Source: Streptomyces sp. IMTB 2501
Lineage (GTDB): Bacteria; Actinomycetota; Actinomycetes; Streptomycetales; Streptomycetaceae
DNA length: 64,000 nt
NCBI RefSeq assembly: GCF_001953885.1
Contig: NZ_MQUS01000031.1
Location: 1-64,000 of the forward strand
Direction of reading: 5' to 3'
Shown: one piece after another, positions 15,541 through 23,224 of the stretch
How the letters are laid out: every line of letters starts with the position of its first letter
Position numbering within the stretch: position 1 is the first letter of the stretch
Notes under the pieces: generated by a model
What the model saw: the letters and a program-made list of their open reading frames with translations, nothing else
Databases searched by the model: none
Told to the model about the DNA's origin: nothing
Made by a program: the position numbers and the translations under genes

Positions 15541-17265
15541 ATGCGCGTCCCCCGTCTCCCCCGGCCCCGCAGCCTGGCCGGCCAGCTGTTCGCCATGCAG
15601 GCCGTGCTGATCGCGCTGGTCGTGGCCGGGTACGCGCTGTTCACCTACGTCAGCGACCAGCGCCAGGCCGAGGACGCGGCGGTCCGCCAGGTCACGGCGG
15701 TGGCTCGCTCGATCGCGGACGCCCCCTCGGTCCGCTCGGCGATCCACACCTCCGATCCCTCGGCCGCGCTGGAGCCGTACGCCCTTCAGGTCATGCGGGA
15801 CGCCGACGTCGACTTCGTCACGATCATGAACCCGGACGGGATCCGCTGGACCCACCCCGACCGCCGCCAGATCGGCAAACGCTTCCTCGGCCGTATCGAC
15901 CCCGCCGTGCACGGCCACACCTTCACCGAGACCTACACCGGCACCCTCGGCCCCTCCGTCCGCGCGGTCACCCCGGTCGAGGAGAACGGCCGGGTCATCG
16001 GTCTGGTCAGCGCCGGCATCAAGGTGGAGGAGATCAGCGCCCGGGTCCAGGACCAGGTCACGGCGCTGCTCGGGGTGGCCGGCGGCACGCTGCTGCTGGG
16101 CGCGGTCGGCACGTACGTCGTCAACGCCCGGCTGCGCCGCCACACCCACGGCATGAACGCCACCGAGCTGAGCCGGATGCACGACTACCACCAGGCGGCG
16201 CTGCACGCGGTCCGCGAGGGCCTGCTGATGCTGGACGGGCAGTACAGGGTGGCGCTGATCAACGACGGCGGGCGAGAGCTGCTGGGCGTCGGCGGCGCTT
16301 CGGACGCAGCCGGCACCTCCGATGCCTCCGGCGCCTCCGGCGGCTCCGGCGGCTCCGGCGCAACCAGCGCGTCCGGCACATCCAACGCATCCGGCACGGA
16401 CGTGATCGGCCGCTCGGTCGCCGACCTCGGGCTGCCGTCCCCGCTGACCGGCGCACTGCTGTCCTCGCGGCCCCGGGTCGACGAGGTGCATCTGACGGCG
16501 ACCCGGGTGCTGATGGTGAACACGTCCCCGGTGTCGGGAGGCGAGCAGCGGGGAACCGTGGTGACCTTGCGCGACGTCACCGAACTCCAGTCACTGATGG
16601 GCGAGTTGGACTCGGAGCGCGGCTTCACCCAGGCCCTGCGCTCACAGGCGCACGAGGCCGCCAACCGCCTGCACACCGTGGTGTCGCTGATCGAGCTGGG
16701 CCGGGCCGACGAGGCGGTGGCGTTCGCCACGGCGGAACTGGAGCTGGCCCAGGCGCTGACCGACCAGGTGGTCGCGGCGGTCGGCGAACCGGTGCTCGCC
16801 GCCCTGCTGCTCGGCAAGACGGCCCAGGCGAACGAACGGGGCGTGGAACTGGTGGTGTCGCCCGACAGCCGCCTCGACGACGGCCTGCTCCCCGAGGGCC
16901 TGTCCGCGCGGGACCTGGTCACCATCCTCGGCAACCTGATCGACAACGCGGTGGACGCGGCGCAGGGCAGCGCGGGGGCGCGGGTCACGGTGACGCTGTA
17001 CGCCACCGGCACCGAACTGGTCCTGCGGGTGTCCGACACGGGCCCCGGTGTCGACCCGGCCCATGCCGACCTGGTATTCCAGCGGGGGTTCTCGACGAAG
17101 CCGGCCGGGCCGGGCGGCCGGGGCCTCGGACTGGCCCTGGTCCGGCAGGCGGTGACCCGTCACGAGGGCACGTTGACGGTGGCGGAGTCGGACGAGGACG
17201 GCGAGGGCGGAGCGATGTTCGAGGCGCGGTTGCCACTGCGGTCGGCGGTGGGTGACGGCAGATGA
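15541..17265 (+). CDS. Sensor histidine kinase of the CitA/DcuS type
   Basis: 574 residues. TM1 at about 18-36, an extracytoplasmic PAS-like sensor at 40-170 with the citrate/dicarboxylate signature GIRWTHPDRRQIGKRF, TM2 at about 175-195, a cytoplasmic PAS at 215-345, the phosphoacceptor His371 in HEAANRLH, and a HATPase domain with N-box NLIDNAVDAA and GRGLGLALV. A Ser/Gly/Ala/Thr-rich insert at 251-286 interrupts the inner PAS domain. Its stop overlaps the start of the response regulator gene. It probably senses C4-dicarboxylates or citrate and controls the divergent dctA. Confidence 0.88.
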   Translation: MRVPRLPRPRSLAGQLFAMQAVLIALVVAGYALFTYVSDQRQAEDAAVRQVTAVARSIADAPSVRSAIHTSDPSAALEPYALQVMRDADVDFVTIMNPDGIRWTHPDRRQIGKRFLGRIDPAVHGHTFTETYTGTLGPSVRAVTPVEENGRVIGLVSAGIKVEEISARVQDQVTALLGVAGGTLLLGAVGTYVVNARLRRHTHGMNATELSRMHDYHQAALHAVREGLLMLDGQYRVALINDGGRELLGVGGASDAAGTSDASGASGGSGGSGATSASGTSNASGTDVIGRSVADLGLPSPLTGALLSSRPRVDEVHLTATRVLMVNTSPVSGGEQRGTVVTLRDVTELQSLMGELDSERGFTQALRSQAHEAANRLHTVVSLIELGRADEAVAFATAELELAQALTDQVVAAVGEPVLAALLLGKTAQANERGVELVVSPDSRLDDGLLPEGLSARDLVTILGNLIDNAVDAAQGSAGARVTVTLYATGTELVLRVSDTGPGVDPAHADLVFQRGFSTKPAGPGGRGLGLALVRQAVTRHEGTLTVAESDEDGEGGAMFEARLPLRSAVGDGR

Positions 17266-17954
17266 CCGTGGACCAGCAGCCGATCCGCGTCCTCGTGGTC
17301 GAGGACGACCCGGTCGCCGCCGACGCCCATGTGCTGTACGTCGGCCGGGTGCCGGGCTTCGTCGCGGTCGGCAAGGCCCACACGGGCGCGGAGGCGCGCC
17401 GCGTCCTGGACCGTACGCCCGTGGATCTGCTGTTGCTCGACCTCCACCTACCCGACGTCCACGGCCTGCAGTTCGCCCGTTCCCTGCGCGCGGCCGGCCA
17501 TCACGCGGACGTCATAGCGGTCACGTCGGCACGCGATCTGACGGTGGTACGGGAGGGCGTCTCGCTGGGTGTGGTCCAGTACGTCCTGAAGCCCTTCACC
17601 TTCGCCACGCTCCGGGACCGCCTGGTCCGCTACGCCGAGTTCCACGCGGCGGCGGGCGAGGCGAGCGGCCAGGACGAGGTCGACCGCGCGCTGGCGACCC
17701 TGCGGGCGCCGTCACCCGCGGCGCTGCCGAAGGGGCTGAGCGCGCCCACGCTGGAGCGGGTGACGGGCGCACTGCGGGAGGCGGCGGACGGACTGACCGC
17801 GGCCGGGGTGGCCGAGGCGGTCGGCATCTCCCGCATCACCGCGCGCCGCTACCTGGAACACCTGGTCGACACGGGCCGCGCCGCACGCAGCCCGCAGTAC
17901 GGACAGGTGGGGCGGCCGGAACTGGTTTATCGGTGGGTTCCGCAAGGGCGATGA
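17262..17954 (+). CDS. Response regulator of the CitB/DcuR type
   Basis: 230 residues. Receiver domain with acidic pocket EDD (residues 14-16), phosphoacceptor Asp60 in LLLLDLHLPD, and Lys110 in YVLKPF. The C-terminal domain has the HTH of the CitB family (AEAVGISRITARRYLEHLVDTGRA). ATGA overlap with the histidine kinase gene shows they are a pair. Expected to activate dicarboxylate or citrate transport, most simply the divergent DctA-like gene. Confidence 0.92.
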   Translation: MTVDQQPIRVLVVEDDPVAADAHVLYVGRVPGFVAVGKAHTGAEARRVLDRTPVDLLLLDLHLPDVHGLQFARSLRAAGHHADVIAVTSARDLTVVREGVSLGVVQYVLKPFTFATLRDRLVRYAEFHAAAGEASGQDEVDRALATLRAPSPAALPKGLSAPTLERVTGALREAADGLTAAGVAEAVGISRITARRYLEHLVDTGRAARSPQYGQVGRPELVYRWVPQGR

Positions 17955-18006
17955 GCGGGTGAACGGGGCCGGGAGGATCCGCGTACTCCAATTGCGCGCA
18001 CACGCA

Positions 18007-18036
18007 TTGACCTGACTAGACCACTCCTCTTACCTT
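18007..18036 (+). promoter_or_regulatory. Candidate promoter with a DasR-like (dre) site
   Basis: TTGACC (18007-18012) and TACCTT (18031-18036) are spaced 18 bp apart. Between them, 18010-18025 matches the published DasR consensus (ACTGGTCTAGACCACT) at 13 of 16 positions by my count; the right half TAGACCACT is exact and the left half is degenerate. It lies about 55-80 bp upstream of the sugar-binding lipoprotein start. If functional, the importer belongs to the aminosugar regulon. Confidence 0.4.
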
Positions 18037-18088
18037 CGCACGGCAACCACCTGGCCACGTAGAAGTGCGCCCGCAGGAGGTCATGCCC

Positions 18089-19456
18089 GTGCGCCCCACC
18101 GCCGCTCTCTCCGCCCTCCTCACCGCCGCCCTTGCCGCGACCGCCCTCACCGCGTGCGGCTCGGGCTCCGGAAGCAGCCCGAACACGCTGAAGGTGTCGT
18201 ACAAGCAGTCGACCGACAACTCGGTCAAGGTGATGGACACCTATCTCGCCGGGATCAAGAAGGAGTTCGAGAAGAAGTACCCCGGGAAGAAGGTCGAGTT
18301 CGTCCCCATCAAGGCCCCGGACTCCGAGTACTACACCAAGGTCCAGCAGATGATGCGCTCGCCGAGAACCGCACCGGACCTGGTCTACGAGGACACCTTC
18401 CTCATCAACTCCGACATCACCAGCGGGTACTTGAAGCCCCTCGACCCCTATCTCGCCAAGTGGCCGGACTGGAATCAGTTCATCGACACCGCGAAGGCGG
18501 CGGCCAGGGGGCAGGACGGGAAGACGTACGGCGTCCCGGACGGGACCGACACCCGCGGGCTGTGGTTCGACAAGCGGGTCTTCAGGAAGGCCGGATTGCC
18601 GGCGAACTGGCAGCCGAGGAACTGGGACGACGTCCTCGCCGCCGCCCGCACCATCAAGCAGAAGGTGCCCGGCGTCACCCCGCTCAACGTCTACACCGGC
18701 AAGCAGGCGGGTGAGCGGGCCACCATGCAGGGGTTCGAGATGCTCCTGTACGGCACGGGCGACGGCACGAGCGATCCCCTGTATGACAGCGGCAGCAAGA
18801 AGTGGATCGCCGGGAGCCAGGGGTTCACGGACGCGCTCAAGTTCGTCGAGACCGTGTACAAGGAGAAGCTCGGCCCCGACGTCTCCGACGCCCTCGATCC
18901 CAACTTCGCCACCACCGTCATGGGCGAGCTTCTCCCCCAGGGCAGGATCGGCATCGACCTCGACGGCTCCTGGCTTCCGCAGACATGGCTCCCCGGCAGC
19001 GGCCACGAGTGGCCCGACTGGTCCAGGCAGCTGGGCCTCGCGTACATGCCCACGCAAGCCGGGCAGGCGCCCGGCAAGGTGAGCATGTCCGGCGGGTGGA
19101 CCTGGGCCGTCCCGGCCAAGGCGGGCCACCCGGACCTCGCCTTCGACTTCATCAGGACCATGCAGACCGAGGCGAACGCCAAGAAGTGGTACATCGCCGA
19201 CTCCGGCATCTCCGTGCGCAAGGACGTCGCCGCCGACCCGTCGTACGCCACCGCCCAGCCCGGCATCAAGTTCTTCACCGACCTGGTCGCCACCACGCAC
19301 TACCGGCCCGCGTATCCGGCGTACCCGAAGGTGTCGACCGCGATCCAGGAGGCGATGGAGAGCGTGACGACCGGTGACGCGCCGGCGGAGAAAGCGGTGG
19401 GTACGTACGACTCGACACTCAAGGACGTCACCGGCGGCCAAGTGGTCCAGAAGTGA
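18089..19456 (+). CDS. Sugar ABC transporter substrate-binding lipoprotein
   Basis: 455 residues. Signal peptide ending in the lipobox LTAC, then a family 1 extracellular solute-binding fold (LKVSYKQSTDN, RTAPDLVYEDTF, YGVPDGTDTRGLWFDKRVFRKAGL, SGGWTWAVPAKAGHPDLAFDF). The ligand is a sugar or oligosaccharide, not determinable from sequence. GTG at 18089 is preferred because AGGAGG (18075-18080) is 8 nt upstream; ATG 18083 would be too close. First gene of a three-gene operon with two permeases and no ATPase gene, so it should use the shared MsiK ATPase, as do many Streptomyces sugar importers. Confidence 0.88.
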   Translation: MRPTAALSALLTAALAATALTACGSGSGSSPNTLKVSYKQSTDNSVKVMDTYLAGIKKEFEKKYPGKKVEFVPIKAPDSEYYTKVQQMMRSPRTAPDLVYEDTFLINSDITSGYLKPLDPYLAKWPDWNQFIDTAKAAARGQDGKTYGVPDGTDTRGLWFDKRVFRKAGLPANWQPRNWDDVLAAARTIKQKVPGVTPLNVYTGKQAGERATMQGFEMLLYGTGDGTSDPLYDSGSKKWIAGSQGFTDALKFVETVYKEKLGPDVSDALDPNFATTVMGELLPQGRIGIDLDGSWLPQTWLPGSGHEWPDWSRQLGLAYMPTQAGQAPGKVSMSGGWTWAVPAKAGHPDLAFDFIRTMQTEANAKKWYIADSGISVRKDVAADPSYATAQPGIKFFTDLVATTHYRPAYPAYPKVSTAIQEAMESVTTGDAPAEKAVGTYDSTLKDVTGGQVVQK

Positions 19457-20319
19457 GGCGTCACCGGCGCCGGATCGCCCGGGCCCTCCCCCTCTCCCCC
19501 GCAGTCGTCCTCCTGCTGCTCTTCCTCGCCGGGCCGATCGCCTACTGCGTCTACATCGCCTTCACCGACCTGCAGCTGACCGGTCAGGCGCATGCGTCGT
19601 TCGTCGGGTTCGCCAACTTCCGGCACGCCTTTCAGGACGCGGAGTTCCGGAACGCCGTCTGGCTGACGCTGGTGTTCACCGTGCTGTCCTCGCTCGTCGG
19701 GCAGAACACCCTGGGGCTCGCCCTGGCCGCGCTGATGAAGCGGGCCTCCAAGCCGGTGCGCACGCTCACCGGTGGGGTGGTCATCACGGCGTGGGTGCTG
19801 CCGGAGGTGGTGGCCGGGTTTCTGCTGTACGCCTTCTTCCGGCGCGAGGGAACGCTCGACGCCCTCCTGGACTGGCTCCATCTGCCCCGCCAGAACTGGC
19901 TGTTCACGCTGCCCGTCCTCGCCGTGTCCTTCGCCAACGTCTGGCGCGGTACGGCGTTCTCGATGCTCGTCTACTCCGCCGCCCTCGACGAGATACCGAG
20001 CGAGATCACCGAGGCCGCCGAGGTGGACGGGGCCGGCGGCTGGCGGCGGATGTGGCACATCACGCTGCCGATGATCCGGCGGTCCATCGGCACCAACCTC
20101 ATGCTCAACACCCTGCAGACACTGTCCGTCTTCGGGCTGATCTGGGTGATGACCCGGGGCGGGCCCGGGAACAAGAGCCAGACGCTGCCGCTGTTCATGT
20201 ACGAGCAGGCCTTCCAGAACAGCATGATCGGGTACGGCACCGCGGTCGCCCTGCTCCTGCTGCTCGTCGGGTCCCTGTTCTCGGCCGTGTATCTGCGGCT
20301 GCTGCGGACGGAGGTGTGA
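19453..20319 (+). CDS. Sugar ABC transporter permease, MalF type
   Basis: 288 residues with six membrane segments. The EAA loop reads EITEAAEVDGAGGWRRMWHITLPMI, the contact site for the ATPase. The GTG at 19453 overlaps the TGA of the binding-protein gene. Forms the channel with the product of the next gene. Confidence 0.92.
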   Translation: MRRHRRRIARALPLSPAVVLLLLFLAGPIAYCVYIAFTDLQLTGQAHASFVGFANFRHAFQDAEFRNAVWLTLVFTVLSSLVGQNTLGLALAALMKRASKPVRTLTGGVVITAWVLPEVVAGFLLYAFFRREGTLDALLDWLHLPRQNWLFTLPVLAVSFANVWRGTAFSMLVYSAALDEIPSEITEAAEVDGAGGWRRMWHITLPMIRRSIGTNLMLNTLQTLSVFGLIWVMTRGGPGNKSQTLPLFMYEQAFQNSMIGYGTAVALLLLLVGSLFSAVYLRLLRTEV

Positions 20320-20326
20320 CACCGAG

Positions 20327-21154
20327 ATGCCCCGCAAGCGCACCTCCCGCCGGCTCGCCGCCGATCTCTCCCTGCTGGTCGTGGCCGTCGCCTTCGCGCT
20401 GCCCCTCGCCTGGGTGGTGCTGTCCTCCGTGGATCCGCACGCCGATCTGCGGGTCAGGGTCCCGGACGGATTCACCCTGGGCAACTTCGACGCGATCCTC
20501 ACCCCGGACATCACCTACACCCCGCTGCTCAACAGCCTGATCCTGTGCGGCGGCGGCACCGCGCTGACCGTCGTGTGCGCGGCGCTGGCCGCGTATCCGC
20601 TGTCCCGGTACCGCTCCCGGCTCAACCGGCCGTTTCTGCTGACGATCCTGTTCGCGGCGAGCCTGCCGATCACCGCGATCATGGTGCCGGTGTACGCGCT
20701 GTTCGTACGGGTGAACCTGATCGACACCCTCCAGGGCACGGTCTTCTTCTTCGCCGCCTCCCAACTCCCGTTCGCCATCTGGCTGATGAAGAACTTCATG
20801 GACGGGGTGCCGAAGGAGCTGGAGGAGGCGGCCTGGACGGACGGGGCGTCCTCGCTGCAGTCCCTGGTCCGGATCGTGCTGCCGCTGATGGGGCCGGGGC
20901 TCGCCGTCGTCACCGTGTTCTCGTTCGTGATGATGTGGGGGAACTTCTTCGTCCCGTTCATGCTGCTGCTCAGCCCGGACCAGATGCCGGCCTCGGTCAG
21001 CATCAACGACTTCTTCGGCAACCGGGGCATGGTGGCCTACGGCCAGCTCGCCGCGTTCTCCGTCATCTACTCGACGCCGGTGATCCTGCTCTACGTCCTG
21101 GTGGCCCGCCGACTGGGCGGCGGTTTCGCGCTCGGCGGGGCGGTGAAGGGGTAA
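20327..21154 (+). CDS. Sugar ABC transporter permease, MalG type
   Basis: 275 residues, six membrane segments. The EAA loop is ELEEAAWTDGASSLQSLVRIVLPLMGPGL. It starts 7 nt after the first permease. The operon ends here; just downstream are direct repeats GGGTAAC (two copies, 21149-21166) and GTGACA (two copies, about 21171-21184). Confidence 0.92.
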   Translation: MPRKRTSRRLAADLSLLVVAVAFALPLAWVVLSSVDPHADLRVRVPDGFTLGNFDAILTPDITYTPLLNSLILCGGGTALTVVCAALAAYPLSRYRSRLNRPFLLTILFAASLPITAIMVPVYALFVRVNLIDTLQGTVFFFAASQLPFAIWLMKNFMDGVPKELEEAAWTDGASSLQSLVRIVLPLMGPGLAVVTVFSFVMMWGNFFVPFMLLLSPDQMPASVSINDFFGNRGMVAYGQLAAFSVIYSTPVILLYVLVARRLGGGFALGGAVKG

Positions 21155-21256
21155 CGTGGGGTAACCCCAGGTGACAGGCGTGACACCGAGTGCCATGACA
21201 GAGGGGACGATCTAGACGTACGAATCTACGATGTGTGATCTCGTTCGAACGGACCG

Positions 21257-21285
21257 TAGTCAGCGCGACAGAGCACCCCTAGCTT
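21257..21285 (+). promoter_or_regulatory. Candidate promoter giving a leaderless transcript
   Basis: TAGTCA (21257-21262) and TAGCTT (21280-21285) with a 17-bp spacer. Transcription would start near 21293, which is the GTG chosen for the HTH gene; no ribosome binding site precedes that GTG. A perfect CGTTCGAACG palindrome lies just upstream at 21242-21251. Confidence 0.4.
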
Positions 21286-21292
21286 GTGCGGG

Positions 21293-21982
21293 GTGCGCCA
21301 ACCCTCAGCTCCTCCGTTCAACGCTCCGGCCGCCCGCAGGCTGCGTGCCGCGCTCGGCATGGGCCCCGAGCATGTCGCCTACGGCATGCGGGCCTCGTAC
21401 GGTCTGCCCCATGTCACGCCCGATCTCGTCATCGCCTGGGAGCGCGGCGTCGCCTCCCCGACCAGTCCCGAACTCACCGCGCTCGCAGGGGTGCTGTGGT
21501 GTTCCGCGGGGGACCTCATCGGCCGGCCCCGGACCCTGCGCGAGCACCGCATCGCGCGCGGGATCGCGCCGGAGGACGTGGCCCGGGCCATCGGCACGGA
21601 CCTCTCCGCGTATCTGCGGATGGAGGAGAGCGGGACCTGGCGCGGCAACGAGCGCCAGTCGGCCGCGCTGGCGGAGCTGCTGCAGCTGGCGCTGCCCGAC
21701 TTCGTGGCCGTCACGGGCCGCGAGGACAAGCTCACCGAGCTGCTGCACAGCGCGGTGACCACCCGCTGGCAGGCCTATGTGCGTCCGGTGGCGAAGCTGG
21801 CGGCCGTGGACCGCGGCGTCCTGGAGGACGTCCTGCAGGATCTGCACCAGGACTACCAGGGACACATGGCCGCCACCCTCAGCTGGGGCGGCGGCAGCAA
21901 GCAGTCCGGCGAGGGGGGCGAGGAGTTCCTCGACCGGATCGTGCAGAACTTCTGGACCGCCGTGGAGAACAGGACCGCCTAG
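21293..21982 (+). CDS. Helix-turn-helix regulator of unknown role
   Basis: 229 residues. Two HTH-like segments occur: residues about 13-65 (RRLRAALGMGPEHVAYGMRASYG ... DLVIAWERG) and about 83-125 (REHRIARGIAPEDVARAIGTDLSAYLRMEESG), the second resembling an XRE domain. The C-terminal third is helical with a Gly/Ser linker (WGGGSKQSGEGGEE). The family is one of short streptomycete DNA-binding proteins of unknown function. GTG 21293 is preferred over TTG 21284. Its stop shares the sequence CTAG with the stop of the convergent pfkA gene. Confidence 0.75.
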   Translation: MRQPSAPPFNAPAARRLRAALGMGPEHVAYGMRASYGLPHVTPDLVIAWERGVASPTSPELTALAGVLWCSAGDLIGRPRTLREHRIARGIAPEDVARAIGTDLSAYLRMEESGTWRGNERQSAALAELLQLALPDFVAVTGREDKLTELLHSAVTTRWQAYVRPVAKLAAVDRGVLEDVLQDLHQDYQGHMAATLSWGGGSKQSGEGGEEFLDRIVQNFWTAVENRTA

Positions 21983-23004
21983 AAGACCGACTCGGCCTCG
22001 TCCATCCGGTCCTTCGGCACCGTCTTCAGCTCGGTGACGGCCTCCGCGAGCGGCACCATCTGGATGTCGGTGCCGCGCAGCGCGGTCATCCTGCCGAACT
22101 CGCCGCGGTGAGCGGCCTCGACGGCGTGCCAGCCGAAGCGGGTGGCGAGGACGCGGTCGTAGGCGGTGGGGACGCCGCCGCGCTGGACGTGGCCGAGGAT
22201 GACCGGCTTGGCCTCCTTGCCGAGGCGCCGCTCCAGCTCGTACGCGAGCGCCGTACCGATGCCCTGGAAGCGCTCGTGGCCGTACTGGTCGATCTCGCCC
22301 TTGCCGTAGTCCATGGTGCCCTCGACGGGGTGGGCGCCCTCGGCGACGCAGATGACGGCGAACTTCTTGCCGCGGTCGAAGCGCTCCTCGACCATCTTGA
22401 TCAGGTGCGCGGGGTCGAAGGGCCGCTCGGGCAGGCAGATGCCGTGGGCGCCGGCGGCCATGCCGGACTCCAGGGCGATCCAGCCGGCGTGCCGGCCCAT
22501 GACCTCGACGACCATCACGCGCTGGTGGGACTCGGCAGTCGTCTTCAGCCGGTCCATCGCCTCGGTGGCGACGCCGACGGCGGTGTCGAAGCCGAAGGTG
22601 CGGTCGGTGGAGGAGATGTCGTTGTCGATGGTCTTGGGGACGCCGACGACCGGGAGACCCGCGTCGGAGAGCATGCGGGCCGCGGTCAGGGTGCCTTCAC
22701 CGCCGATCGGGATCAGCGCGTCGATGCCGAACTCCTCGACCATGTCGGCGGCGCCCTCGCAGGCCTCGCGCAGCCGGTCGCGCTCCAGCCGGGAGGAGCC
22801 GAGGATGGTGCCGCCGCGGGCCAGGATGCCGCTGACCGCGTCCAGGTCGAGGGAGCGGTAGTGGCGGTCGAGCAGACCCCGGTAGCCGTCCTCGAAGCCG
22901 ATGACCTCGTCGCCGTACTGCGCCACCGCCCGGTGCACGACCGACCGGATCACGGCGTTCAGGCCGGGGCAGTCGCCGCCTGCGGTGAGAACTCCGATGC
23001 GCAT
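21979..23004 (-). CDS. pfkA: 6-phosphofructokinase
   Basis: 341 residues. The nucleotide loop GGDCPGLNAVIR, catalytic PKTIDND and MGRHAGWIAL and the C-terminal VILGHVQRGGVPTAYDR are all present. The second nucleotide motif is IGGEGT; glycine in this position favours ATP over pyrophosphate as donor, as reported for actinobacterial PfkA. Commits fructose 6-phosphate to glycolysis. Divergent from pta across about 220 bp. From memory this position corresponds to pfkA2 of S. coelicolor, one of three paralogues. Confidence 0.95.
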   Translation of the reverse strand: MRIGVLTAGGDCPGLNAVIRSVVHRAVAQYGDEVIGFEDGYRGLLDRHYRSLDLDAVSGILARGGTILGSSRLERDRLREACEGAADMVEEFGIDALIPIGGEGTLTAARMLSDAGLPVVGVPKTIDNDISSTDRTFGFDTAVGVATEAMDRLKTTAESHQRVMVVEVMGRHAGWIALESGMAAGAHGICLPERPFDPAHLIKMVEERFDRGKKFAVICVAEGAHPVEGTMDYGKGEIDQYGHERFQGIGTALAYELERRLGKEAKPVILGHVQRGGVPTAYDRVLATRFGWHAVEAAHRGEFGRMTALRGTDIQMVPLAEAVTELKTVPKDRMDEAESVF

Positions 23005-23224
23005 CGTGCTGTGTCTCCTGCTCGCTGTCGGTGCCGGTGAGCCAGTGTCGATTGTTCCACGTCCGCCGGGACCGTGAGCCACTTGACGGGCGCCTTATCC
23101 GGCGGCAGAGGTATTGTCAAGAGGGTTCAGCTCACCTTGGTGGGCGATTTTTATGCCGAAGACACGACCTTCTGGCCAGTACGCAGGCCTATCGGACATA
23201 TGACATGAGGAACGGAGTCGACGC

